The notes below the pieces were generated by a model, which saw only the letters and a program-made list of their open reading frames with translations, was not told where the DNA came from and made no database searches. Both the position numbers and the translations under genes were made by a program. A stretch of DNA of 11,893 bases from Methanothrix sp. (GTDB lineage Archaea > Halobacteriota > Methanosarcinia > Methanotrichales > Methanotrichaceae): positions 1 through 11,893 of the forward strand of contig JAAZNX010000036.1 of NCBI GenBank assembly GCA_012798025.1, in the 5' to 3' direction. Shown in pieces: positions 1 to 5,760 of this stretch. Positions within the stretch are counted from its first letter, which is position 1. Each line of letters starts with the position of its first letter.

Positions 1-123
1 ATGCTGTCCAGAAGACAGCACCTCTTGAGGCCCATATGACTCTTTGGGCTCGTCCACGGAGGATGAGCCTATCGAACTCTTTGGCCTTAAGAGCTTGTCC
101 GGATTGCTTCGTCTCGTCCTCAC
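1..123 (-). CDS. Unidentified partial reading frame leaving the window
   Basis: Two minus-strand frames stay open to the window edge. One starts at GTG 123-121 and begins MRTRRSNPDKLL; it is polar and serine/proline-rich. The other can start at TTG 130-128 and begins MRCEDETKQSG; it has a more globular composition (about FDRLILRGRAQRV in the middle). The TATA-like box at 147-153 is centred about 27 nt upstream of 123, which favours a leaderless GTG start, but the composition slightly favours the other frame. I recognise neither product. The segment lies downstream of mobB on the same strand, separated by 110 nt and a hairpin, so it is probably a separate unit. It could also be non-coding or a gene remnant. 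Confidence 0.3.
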   Translation of the reverse strand, partial: MRTRRSNPDKLLRPKSSIGSSSVDEPKESYGPQEVLSSGQH

Positions 124-144
124 AGCGCAAAACGCGGCAAATTA

Positions 145-155
145 CCTATATAATC
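145..155 (-). promoter_or_regulatory. TATA-like box for the edge reading frame
   Basis: On the minus strand this reads GATTATATAGG, inside an AT-rich patch at 140-170. An archaeal TATA box centred near 150 would set transcription start near 123, at the GTG of the open frame. No upstream BRE is convincing. Confidence 0.35.
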
Positions 156-202
156 ATTATTGATATTTGTAGTTTGCGGTCGAGGGCTCCACAGGTCAAT
201 TA

Positions 203-222
203 CTGCGTTCAAAAGGACGCAG
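203..222. terminator. Stem-loop downstream of mobB
   Basis: CTGCGTTC and GGACGCAG pair around an AAAA loop: six Watson-Crick pairs, one G-T wobble and a closing C-G on the plus strand. On the minus-strand transcript the wobble becomes a C-A mismatch. It begins 11 nt after the mobB stop codon and may mark or protect the 3' end of the M20-mobB transcript. No T-run follows, so it is not a classic archaeal terminator. Confidence 0.35.
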
Positions 223-232
223 CTTGAGGGTC

Positions 233-661
233 TCATACTGAATAATCCTCCAGGCCTAAAACAAGCTCAGTGAGCTCATTCACAAGTGCATCATTCAAAT
301 CAGAGAGAGAAACCCTTCGCAGGCAATTGGACACCTCGATGTCGCCCATTACGATCTTTTGCAAATTACTGTGCTTGAAACCCTCGACCACTGCAAAATC
401 CATGCCCTCTGCCTGGAGGTCGGACAGCGCCAAATCCAGATCTCCCCGCTCGCGCGTTACCTTTAGCCTGGCGTCGCCAAGACCTATGACCACGTCTGCC
501 CCTGCATCGAAGTGACGCTTGGTGTCGCCATGATCTACTGGATGGTTGAGCATGTTCTTTACTGTTCCCACCCGACCGTATCTGGATAGGGATCTGACCA
601 GGGCCGCCACCAGAGTGGTCTTGCCGGTCTTCTTGGTTCCCACTACCGATATTGCCTTCAT
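233..661 (-). CDS. mobB: MobB-like GTPase, molybdopterin cofactor maturation
   Basis: This is a 142-residue cytoplasmic P-loop protein of the MobB family, which binds GTP and assists attachment of GMP to molybdopterin. In methanogens the guanine-dinucleotide cofactor serves Mo/W enzymes such as formylmethanofuran dehydrogenase. Visible features are a Walker A loop at residues 8-16 (GTKKTGKTT), the family block HGDTKRHFDAGAD at 44-56, and the Walker B-like VVEGFKHS at 91-98. The length fits a stand-alone MobB domain; no MoaE or MobA domain is fused to it. Its ATG overlaps the TGA of the M20 peptidase by 4 nt (ATGA), and the Shine-Dalgarno match is weak, so translation is probably coupled. The family call is firm. 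The exact cofactor role is inferred. Confidence 0.85.
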   Translation of the reverse strand: MKAISVVGTKKTGKTTLVAALVRSLSRYGRVGTVKNMLNHPVDHGDTKRHFDAGADVVIGLGDARLKVTRERGDLDLALSDLQAEGMDFAVVEGFKHSNLQKIVMGDIEVSNCLRRVSLSDLNDALVNELTELVLGLEDYSV

Positions 662-1908
662 TTCGCCAAGAGCTCGACTAGGAACCTGCTGAATCCTTCC
701 AGGTCAGCGATGCGCACATTCTCGTTTGGACCGTGAATATTGCTCTCAAGCTGCCTCCCGACGCCAAAGACGCATGTAGGAATGCGGGTCTTTTCAGTGG
801 CATAGGCCTGATCGAGGCTGCCCTGCGCCCCGGAGAGCCTGGGCAAGAATCCCATGCCTCTTTGCACTGCAGCTCTCACTTCTGCCACCCACCTGTGGTC
901 CGGATTCACGCTCATTGGGGGGTATCCGGGGAAAAACCTCAGATCCAATTCTACATCCAGCGGCTTTATGGCCTTTTCGATCTCTGCAATCGCATCTTCC
1001 ATGCTCTCCTCAGGAATGACGCGCCGGTCGCCACGCAACACACATCTGTCAGGCACGATGTTCTCTTTGATGCCTCCATTGATCATCGTGATGTTGAGAA
1101 CGGGCATGAGATGCTTTTTGCCGAGAGCCTCCAGGGCAGAACTGGCAGGGATCATGGACCTGCGAGACTGTACCAGCGTCTTGAGCCTCATGAGCTCTTG
1201 CATGACGACCAAAGACCGCTCCACGGCATTTACGCCCATGAAGCTGGAACCGCTGTGCGCAGATCTTCCGTGCACCACTACCTCCCATGTGATCATCCCG
1301 TTGCTCCCGATTACCACGTCATCGGAAAACCCGTCCATGCAGAGCATGTAGTCTCCCTGGACCAATCCAATGTCCGTTAAGTAGCAGAGGCCTGAGTAGC
1401 CACCCACCTCCTCGTCTGTGGTCAAAAGAATGCAGAGATTGTATCTCAAATCATGCGTTGGCCTCCTTTTTGCATCATCTTTTTGCAAAAGCGCTTGAAG
1501 AGCTGCGATGAGCGCTGCAATGGAGCCCTTGCAATCCGAGACGCCTCGGCCATAAACCCGTCCATTCTTTCGAGTCAAAGAGAATGGGTCCGTCTCCCAG
1601 GAGCCCTCTGCAGGCACCACATCTAGGTGAGCATAGATCACAAGAGTCTCCTTGGCTCCGACATTCAGATCGGCCCGAAGATTGAAGCGATCGCCCACCA
1701 GCCGAGCATCTTCGCACTTGGCGGCAAATACCTCCTGGGGCATGACCAATTTCTTGGTCTCAAAGCCAAGGCCACTGAAAATTGGCACAAGATAGTCCAC
1801 AATCTCCTGATAGCAGCTCCCAGGAGGGGCCACTGTCTTGAAGCCAATGATATCTTTGAGAACCTGCAAAATATAGTTCGTGTCGGGCTGGAGGCGATCT
1901 TTTGGCAT
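658..1908 (-). CDS. M20-family metallopeptidase / deacylase (ArgE/DapE type)
   Basis: The 416-residue product belongs to the M20 di-zinc amidohydrolases (ArgE, DapE, aminoacylase and carboxypeptidase G2 relatives), which cleave amide bonds in acylated amino acids or small peptides in the cytosol. All metal-site motifs are present: HLDVVP at 94-99 (His94, Asp96), GRGVSDCKG at 120-128 (bridging Asp125), DEEVGG at 165-170 (catalytic Glu166, ligand Glu167), Asp192 in CMDG, and IHGPNE at 391-396 (His392). The lid/dimerisation domain lies at about 205-320, with the characteristic HGRSAHSG at 213-220. There is no signal peptide. The ATG is preceded by GAGGGAG at good spacing. The substrate cannot be read from sequence: DapE, ArgE and dipeptidase roles all remain possible. 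It is the first gene of a pair with mobB. Confidence 0.9.
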   Translation of the reverse strand: MPKDRLQPDTNYILQVLKDIIGFKTVAPPGSCYQEIVDYLVPIFSGLGFETKKLVMPQEVFAAKCEDARLVGDRFNLRADLNVGAKETLVIYAHLDVVPAEGSWETDPFSLTRKNGRVYGRGVSDCKGSIAALIAALQALLQKDDAKRRPTHDLRYNLCILLTTDEEVGGYSGLCYLTDIGLVQGDYMLCMDGFSDDVVIGSNGMITWEVVVHGRSAHSGSSFMGVNAVERSLVVMQELMRLKTLVQSRRSMIPASSALEALGKKHLMPVLNITMINGGIKENIVPDRCVLRGDRRVIPEESMEDAIAEIEKAIKPLDVELDLRFFPGYPPMSVNPDHRWVAEVRAAVQRGMGFLPRLSGAQGSLDQAYATEKTRIPTCVFGVGRQLESNIHGPNENVRIADLEGFSRFLVELLAK

Positions 1909-1939
1909 TGTATCTCCCTCTTAAAATAGGGTCGAAGGC

Positions 1940-1947
1940 TTATTAAA
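1940..1947 (-). promoter_or_regulatory. TATA box for the M20-mobB unit
   Basis: TTTAATAA on the minus strand lies about 31 nt upstream of the ATG at 1908, in the 57-nt gap after the VIT-like gene. It predicts a short leader of roughly 10 nt, just enough to hold the GAGGGAG ribosome site. A separate promoter suggests that M20-mobB need not be co-transcribed with the upstream membrane protein gene. Confidence 0.5.
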
Positions 1948-1965
1948 TGCTTCTGCGCCAAGACA

Positions 1966-2547
1966 TCAATGAGCTGCCAGCAAGCCCACGATGATGATAG
2001 TAATTATTCCTACCATTATCATCTGCAGGCCTGAGATAACAGGCCGCTCATCGCTGATCCTTGCCAGGAAAATGCCTAAAGAGAAGAGCACCCCAAGGCC
2101 CAGCATAAGCGATGCATGAAAGGCCATCGTTATGCTGATGCCCGGAACAAGAAAATAAGGCATTACAAGAATAATGGCGCTCAGGGCAGGGCTGATGCCA
2201 TCCACAATGGCGATCACGAACGACGCAAACTCAGAGGCTCTTGCGTAATGAGTGTCACCCAGGTCATGGAGCATCGCCATCTCAAGCTTCTTGAGGTCTC
2301 TCTTGCGCTCCGCGCGCTCTGCAAGATAAGCTCCACTCACCCCCGAGATGCCCATGGCCACGCTGCCGCCAATGCCTGCGGTTATTACTACATGCGGATC
2401 GGTCACGCCTGAAAAATGCGCCCCTATTACCACACCCATGATGGTTAGCGCACCGTCAAAGGCGTTCATGACGAAGAGACGCCTGGCTATCTCATGTGCT
2501 TTGGTGACCTCCAGGTATTCATGCAAACGCTCAATTCGTTTTCTCAT
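1966..2547 (-). CDS. VIT1/CCC1-family integral membrane protein
   Basis: This 193-residue membrane protein resembles the VIT1/CCC1 family of iron/manganese transporters, in particular the small archaeal subgroup. About five hydrophobic helices are visible: roughly residues 31-48, 53-76, 106-127, 128-161 (long, possibly two helices) and 170-191. Asp31 in helix 1 (FDGALT) and Met65 in helix 2 match conserved positions of the family. The charged stretch between helices 2 and 3 (about 77-105) is much shorter than the metal-binding domain of plant VIT1. The Glu usually found soon after the helix 2 Met (MAxGEY) is Gly69 here. Metal transport is therefore plausible, but the substrate is uncertain. 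The start has a perfect AGGAGGT ribosome site, 9 nt upstream of the ATG. Confidence 0.8.
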   Translation of the reverse strand: MRKRIERLHEYLEVTKAHEIARRLFVMNAFDGALTIMGVVIGAHFSGVTDPHVVITAGIGGSVAMGISGVSGAYLAERAERKRDLKKLEMAMLHDLGDTHYARASEFASFVIAIVDGISPALSAIILVMPYFLVPGISITMAFHASLMLGLGVLFSLGIFLARISDERPVISGLQMIMVGIITIIIVGLLAAH

Positions 2548-2556
2548 TCCCGGATG

Positions 2557-2577
2557 ACCTCCTGAGCTTGTAGGAGG
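2557..2577 (-). promoter_or_regulatory. Strong ribosome site inside a possible hairpin (VIT-like gene)
   Basis: Read on the minus strand, CCTCCT (2577-2572) is followed after 8 nt by AGGAGGT (2563-2557), the ribosome site of the gene starting at 2547. The upstream hexamer can pair perfectly with the ribosome site and hide it. The ribosome site itself is certain. The regulatory hairpin is a hypothesis. Confidence 0.55.
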
Positions 2578-2610
2578 CCTTCGTTCTTGAAGATCGTTTT
2601 GTCGTCTGAT

Positions 2611-2620
2611 AGATATATAG
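2611..2620 (-). promoter_or_regulatory. TATA box for the VIT-like gene
   Basis: CTATATATCT on the minus strand is a strong archaeal TATA match. It predicts transcription start near 2590 and a leader of about 40 nt that contains the CCTCCT/AGGAGG inverted repeat. Confidence 0.6.
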
Positions 2621-2662
2621 TTGAACGGTTTGGCGCGAAGGCAATAAGAGAGCCCAAAGGGG

Positions 2663-3328
2663 TTAATGGATAACGCTCCATTTGAGAAGCACGCCCGTGT
2701 CCAGCGGTTTTACATCAGTGAGATTTAGCTGGGGAAAATCTCCAATAAAGCCAGGTCCGTCAACGAGGGTAGGCGAAATGGTTCCACCTATGATCAGCCC
2801 TCCGATGTACACATAAATTTCATCCACCAAGCCGGACTGAATCAGGGACCAGTTGAGGGTGGCGCCGCCTTCAACCATCAGCCGTCTCACCCCCATTTCA
2901 TAAAGTATGGACATCAAATTGTGGAGATCGACGCGCGAACTTCCGCATCGTACGATCTTGCACATCTTCGAGAGGTTCATCACCCTGTCAGAAGGCGCCG
3001 ATTGAGAGACTGCAATTATACAGCCCGGTCCCAAAACTTTGGCCTTGGGCGGCGTGCGGGCCAAGCTATCGGCCACCACGCGAAGAGGATTTTTGGTCTT
3101 TCCCCCCTCAATCCTGAGTTTTTGCAGCATATCCGACTTCACCCTCAGGCCTGGATCGTCTGCCAGCACAGTTCCGACTCCTACCATGACAGCATCGCTA
3201 TCAGAACGCAGAGCATCGACCCTTGCCATATCCTCTTGGCCTGAGATCCTCACCTGCTTATGGTCGATAGAACTGATCTTGCCGTCAGCGCTCATGGCAC
3301 TGTTGATGAAAACGAATGGCCTGCTCAA
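2663..3328 (-). CDS. arfC: 2,5-diamino-6-ribosylamino-pyrimidinone 5'-phosphate reductase
   Basis: The 221-residue product matches the archaeal/fungal stand-alone RibD C-terminal (DHFR-like) reductase, EC 1.1.1.302. It reduces the ribosyl chain of the GTP-derived pyrimidine to ribityl, using NAD(P)H, in the pathway to riboflavin and the deazaflavin F420. Key blocks are NSAMSADGKI at 9-18, VGVGTVLADDP at 49-59, VEGGATLNWSL at 152-162 and IGGT at 180-183. There is no deaminase domain, as expected where reduction precedes deamination. The start is TTG: the family N-terminus (RPFVFINSAMSADGK) begins here, and GGTGATC (3339-3333) supplies the ribosome site. It is divergent from a deaminase-type amidohydrolase, with 64 nt between the coding regions and a shared AT-rich box. 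Confidence 0.9.
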   Translation of the reverse strand: MSRPFVFINSAMSADGKISSIDHKQVRISGQEDMARVDALRSDSDAVMVGVGTVLADDPGLRVKSDMLQKLRIEGGKTKNPLRVVADSLARTPPKAKVLGPGCIIAVSQSAPSDRVMNLSKMCKIVRCGSSRVDLHNLMSILYEMGVRRLMVEGGATLNWSLIQSGLVDEIYVYIGGLIIGGTISPTLVDGPGFIGDFPQLNLTDVKPLDTGVLLKWSVIH

Positions 3329-3362
3329 AGAGGATCACCACTAATTGGGTGGTCAAAAGAAG

Positions 3363-3373
3363 CTAAATAATTT
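3363..3373. promoter_or_regulatory. Shared AT-rich box of a divergent promoter
   Basis: CTAAATAATTT can serve as a TATA box in both directions. On the plus strand its centre is about 26 nt before ATG 3393, predicting a leaderless amidohydrolase mRNA. On the minus strand a start about 27 nt away, near 3341, gives an arfC leader of about 13 nt that just contains the GGTGATC ribosome site. No better TATA candidate is present in the gap. Confidence 0.45.
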
Positions 3374-3392
3374 CCCTGAGCAATTATCCTGG

Positions 3393-4448
3393 ATGCCCAG
3401 ATCTTCAGAGATCCTTATTTCAGGGACGATAATCTATGGTGATGATTTCCAAACGCTGGAAGGCTACATCAGTATTCGAGATGGGATAATAAAAGAGGTT
3501 GGCAGGGAAAAAGTTGACGCCGATTTTGAGGGCATCGTCTGCCCTCGCTTCGTGAATGCGCATGTCCACGTTGGCGATTCGGCCTTTAAAGACCCGCCGT
3601 TTCTTCCGCTATCTGACCTGGTTGGGCCGGGTGGATTGAAGAGTTGTTTGCTTGAGAAAACGCCGCGCGACCTTCTCATTGAGGGCATGAGAAGAAGCCT
3701 TCTGGACATGGCAGCCACAGGTACATTCGCTTTTGCCGATTTTCGGGAAGGCGGCGAACAAGGTGTGAAGATGCTTTTAGAGGCGCAGCAAGGCCTGCCG
3801 CTCATTTCTCGTATCTTGGGCAGGCCGCAGTATAATGAGACGGAGATCCCGAAAGAGTGTTGGGGCCTGGGAATCAGCAGCACCAGGGATCACGAGTTAG
3901 AACTGCTGAAGAGGGCAGTGGCATGGGCCAGAAGAGCAGGCCAGGTCGTAGCCATCCACGCCGGAGAAGCCGGCAACGATGACATTGCAGATGCTCTTCG
4001 CCTTGAGCCAGACTTCCTGGTGCACTTGAATTGCGCATCGCAGGAGGATCTGAATTCAGTGGCCAAAGCCAAAATACCCGTCGTTGTCTGTCCCAGGTCC
4101 AATCTGGTGACTGGCGTCGGCCTGCCGGATGTGTTGAGAATGCTAGATCTGGGCATAACCGTCGGTGTCGGAACAGATAACGTCATGCTCAACTCGCCAA
4201 ATATGTTCGAGGAGATGCAGCTTCTGGCTAAGGCTCTGCTGCACGACGACAGACAGGTATTTAAGATGTGCACGCTAAATGGTGCTAAAATTATGGGAAT
4301 CGATCAGAGAGCTGGCTCCATCTGCGAGGGCAAAGAGGCTAGAGTGATGGTTATAAACGGGAGATCGAACAACCTGTGGGGATCGCAAGGCCCGCTAGCC
4401 AGCATTGTGCGAAGGGCCAGGCCGTCTGATATAGTGGCAGTGTTTTAG
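3393..4448 (+). CDS. Deaminase-type amidohydrolase (cytosine/SAH deaminase superfamily)
   Basis: This is a cytosolic metal-dependent hydrolase of the amidohydrolase superfamily, in the group of cytosine, guanine and S-adenosylhomocysteine/MTA deaminases. With the ATG start it has 351 residues. It has a small N-terminal beta domain (about 6-45, ILISGTIIYGDDF) and a TIM barrel carrying the full metal and catalytic set: His57 and His59 (NAHVH), His189 and Glu192 (HAGEAG), His211 (VHLN) and Asp262 (GTDN), with the linking PRSN block at 234-237. A TTG at 3345 would add 16 residues, but the family N-terminus and the TATA spacing favour ATG 3393, probably leaderless. It is the first gene of an operon with USP and CBS genes and is divergent from arfC. 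At about 350 residues it is shorter than typical SAH deaminases (about 420). The substrate is unproven. Confidence 0.85.
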   Translation: MPRSSEILISGTIIYGDDFQTLEGYISIRDGIIKEVGREKVDADFEGIVCPRFVNAHVHVGDSAFKDPPFLPLSDLVGPGGLKSCLLEKTPRDLLIEGMRRSLLDMAATGTFAFADFREGGEQGVKMLLEAQQGLPLISRILGRPQYNETEIPKECWGLGISSTRDHELELLKRAVAWARRAGQVVAIHAGEAGNDDIADALRLEPDFLVHLNCASQEDLNSVAKAKIPVVVCPRSNLVTGVGLPDVLRMLDLGITVGVGTDNVMLNSPNMFEEMQLLAKALLHDDRQVFKMCTLNGAKIMGIDQRAGSICEGKEARVMVINGRSNNLWGSQGPLASIVRRARPSDIVAVF

Positions 4449-4451
4449 GAG
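4447..4451 (+). promoter_or_regulatory. Ribosome site overlapping the amidohydrolase stop codon
   Basis: The TAG stop at 4446-4448 runs into AGGAG, 6 nt before the USP ATG at 4458. This tight join supports co-transcription and coupled translation of the two genes. Confidence 0.7.
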
Positions 4452-4457
4452 CAAATT

Positions 4458-4895
4458 ATGTTTGAGAAGATTCTGGTTGCAACCGACGGATCAGACCATG
4501 GAACGAGAGCTGCCAAGGTGGCCATTGAGCTTGGCAAGGTATCTGGCGGAACTGTAACGGCCATATATGTAGCAGACACAAACAGGACAAGCCATCTTCC
4601 GGATGACATGCTTCTCTTCAGCATCCGAGAGCTTCTGCTCAAAGAAGGAAAAGAAGCTGTGAAGCATGTGGAGAGGATGGCCAAGGACGCGGGCGTGCCC
4701 TTCGAGAGCGCCATTGTAGAGGGGAACCCTGGAGGAGAGATCCTCAGCTATGCCGAAAAGGCTGGCATGGACATCATAATCATCGGTTCTGTAGGACGTA
4801 CCGGTCTGGATAAATTTCTCTTGGGAAGCGTGGCCGAGAAGGTGGTCCGCAACTCCAAGATTCCTGTTTTGACGGTTCCGAGGGAGCAGGCTTGA
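4458..4895 (+). CDS. Universal stress protein, UspA family
   Basis: This 145-residue cytosolic protein is a single Usp domain of the ATP-binding type. It begins with the strand KILVATDGS, where Asp10 is the adenine-side residue. It carries the nucleotide motif G-x2-G-x9-G-S at Gly110, Gly113, Gly123 and Ser124, followed by VAEKVVRNSKIPVLTV at 125-140. These features match the MJ0577-like group, which binds ATP and works as a dimer; its cellular role is usually signalling or stress tolerance rather than a defined reaction. The start is ATG with AGGAG upstream. It lies 9 nt after the amidohydrolase, and its stop overlaps the start of the CBS gene by 4 nt, so the three genes form one operon. Confidence 0.93.
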   Translation: MFEKILVATDGSDHGTRAAKVAIELGKVSGGTVTAIYVADTNRTSHLPDDMLLFSIRELLLKEGKEAVKHVERMAKDAGVPFESAIVEGNPGGEILSYAEKAGMDIIIIGSVGRTGLDKFLLGSVAEKVVRNSKIPVLTVPREQA

Positions 4896-5752
4896 ATATC
4901 CTCGTCAAGGACGTGATGGTCAGGGATGTGGCTTACGTCGTCATTCCTGGTAGCAGAGACGATGTCTTGAAGGTCCTTCAGGAGCGGAAGGTTTCAGGCG
5001 TTCCTGTCGTAAAGAAGGACGAGGTCGTGGGAATGATAACCAGGAAGGATCTCCTCAGGAACCGCGAGGAGGACCAGACTGCTCTGCTCATGACCCGCGA
5101 GCCGATAGTGATCGGGCCTAAAAGCAGCGTGGTCGAGGCCTCCAGACTTCTGATCAAGCACGGGATACGAAGGCTCCCTGTAGTTGAGGGCAGAAAGCTG
5201 GTAGGCATCATCACCGTAGCAGATATCGTCCGGGTGGTGGAAGGCCTGGATATCAAAGAGAGCATCGAGCCGTACCTAGAGAAGGAGACGGTGGTGCTCT
5301 GGAGCGAGATGCCTTTGCCTGTAGCCGGAGCCGTAATGGAATTTGCAGCAGCCGAGGCCTGTCCGGTAATCGACACAAACCTGAAGCTTGTGGGCATCAT
5401 CTCCGACCGCGACCTCATCAAGGCCAGCGTGATCGAGGACTCGGTGGAGAAGACCGATATGTCTACAGACGCAGGTGAGGATGCATGGATGTGGGATCGC
5501 GTGATGAAGACCATCAATAAATATTACGCCGTCTCCAGGATTCAGCTCCGCAATATCCTTGTCCGCGAGGCTATGGTGCCGCCCATCACGGCTTTCAAGA
5601 ACAATGGCATCAGCGAATGTGCGGCCCTGATGCACAAGAACAGAATAGATCAGATGCCGGTGATCACCCCCAGCCAGAAGCTGATGGGGATGATCAAGGA
5701 CAGCGACATTTTGAAGGCCTTGATAGATCATTGCGAGAAGAATGCAGCCTGA
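4892..5752 (+). CDS. Protein with four CBS domains
   Basis: The 286-residue cytosolic protein is built only of CBS repeats: about 5-58, 65-118, 124-180 and 222-280. Typical CBS endings are visible: VVGMITRKDLL (45-55), LVGIITVADIV (103-113), LVGIISDRDLI (166-176) and LMGMIKDSDIL (264-274). Tandem CBS pairs (Bateman modules) bind AMP, ATP, SAM or similar ligands and regulate partner proteins. A 40-residue, partly acidic linker (about 181-221) separates CBS3 from CBS4. No enzyme, DNA-binding or membrane domain is attached. The start is TTG in a TTGA overlap with the USP stop, with GAGGGAG at 4880-4886; the first in-frame ATG (Met9) would cut into CBS1. The likely partner is one of the operon products. 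Confidence 0.9.
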   Translation: MNILVKDVMVRDVAYVVIPGSRDDVLKVLQERKVSGVPVVKKDEVVGMITRKDLLRNREEDQTALLMTREPIVIGPKSSVVEASRLLIKHGIRRLPVVEGRKLVGIITVADIVRVVEGLDIKESIEPYLEKETVVLWSEMPLPVAGAVMEFAAAEACPVIDTNLKLVGIISDRDLIKASVIEDSVEKTDMSTDAGEDAWMWDRVMKTINKYYAVSRIQLRNILVREAMVPPITAFKNNGISECAALMHKNRIDQMPVITPSQKLMGMIKDSDILKALIDHCEKNAA

Positions 5753-5760
5753 TTTTTTTT
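5753..5760 (+). terminator. Oligo-T terminator of the amidohydrolase-USP-CBS operon
   Basis: Eight T follow directly after the CBS stop codon. T-runs are sufficient for termination by archaeal RNA polymerase. The run touches the cobN stop codon of the converging unit (TAA at 5761-5759), where it reads as A on the other strand and would not terminate that transcript. Confidence 0.6.

Noticed and set aside
36..227. Plus-strand 63-codon open frame
   Set aside because: It crosses the AT-rich promoter patch and the hairpin at 203-222, has no recognisable protein features and no ribosome site. It is opposite the more plausible minus-strand frames.
733..1380. 215-codon plus-strand frame within the M20 gene
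   Set aside because: It lies wholly opposite a gene with all M20 metal-site motifs, and its composition (many His, Arg and Pro) is typical of antisense translation.
3345..3392. TTG start extending the amidohydrolase by 16 residues
   Set aside because: The extra residues do not resemble a family N-terminus, no ribosome site precedes the TTG, and the extension would cover the TATA box that is correctly spaced for ATG 3393.
5276..5731. Long antisense open frames across the CBS gene
   Set aside because: They mirror codon bias of the strongly supported plus-strand gene and lack ribosome sites and family motifs.
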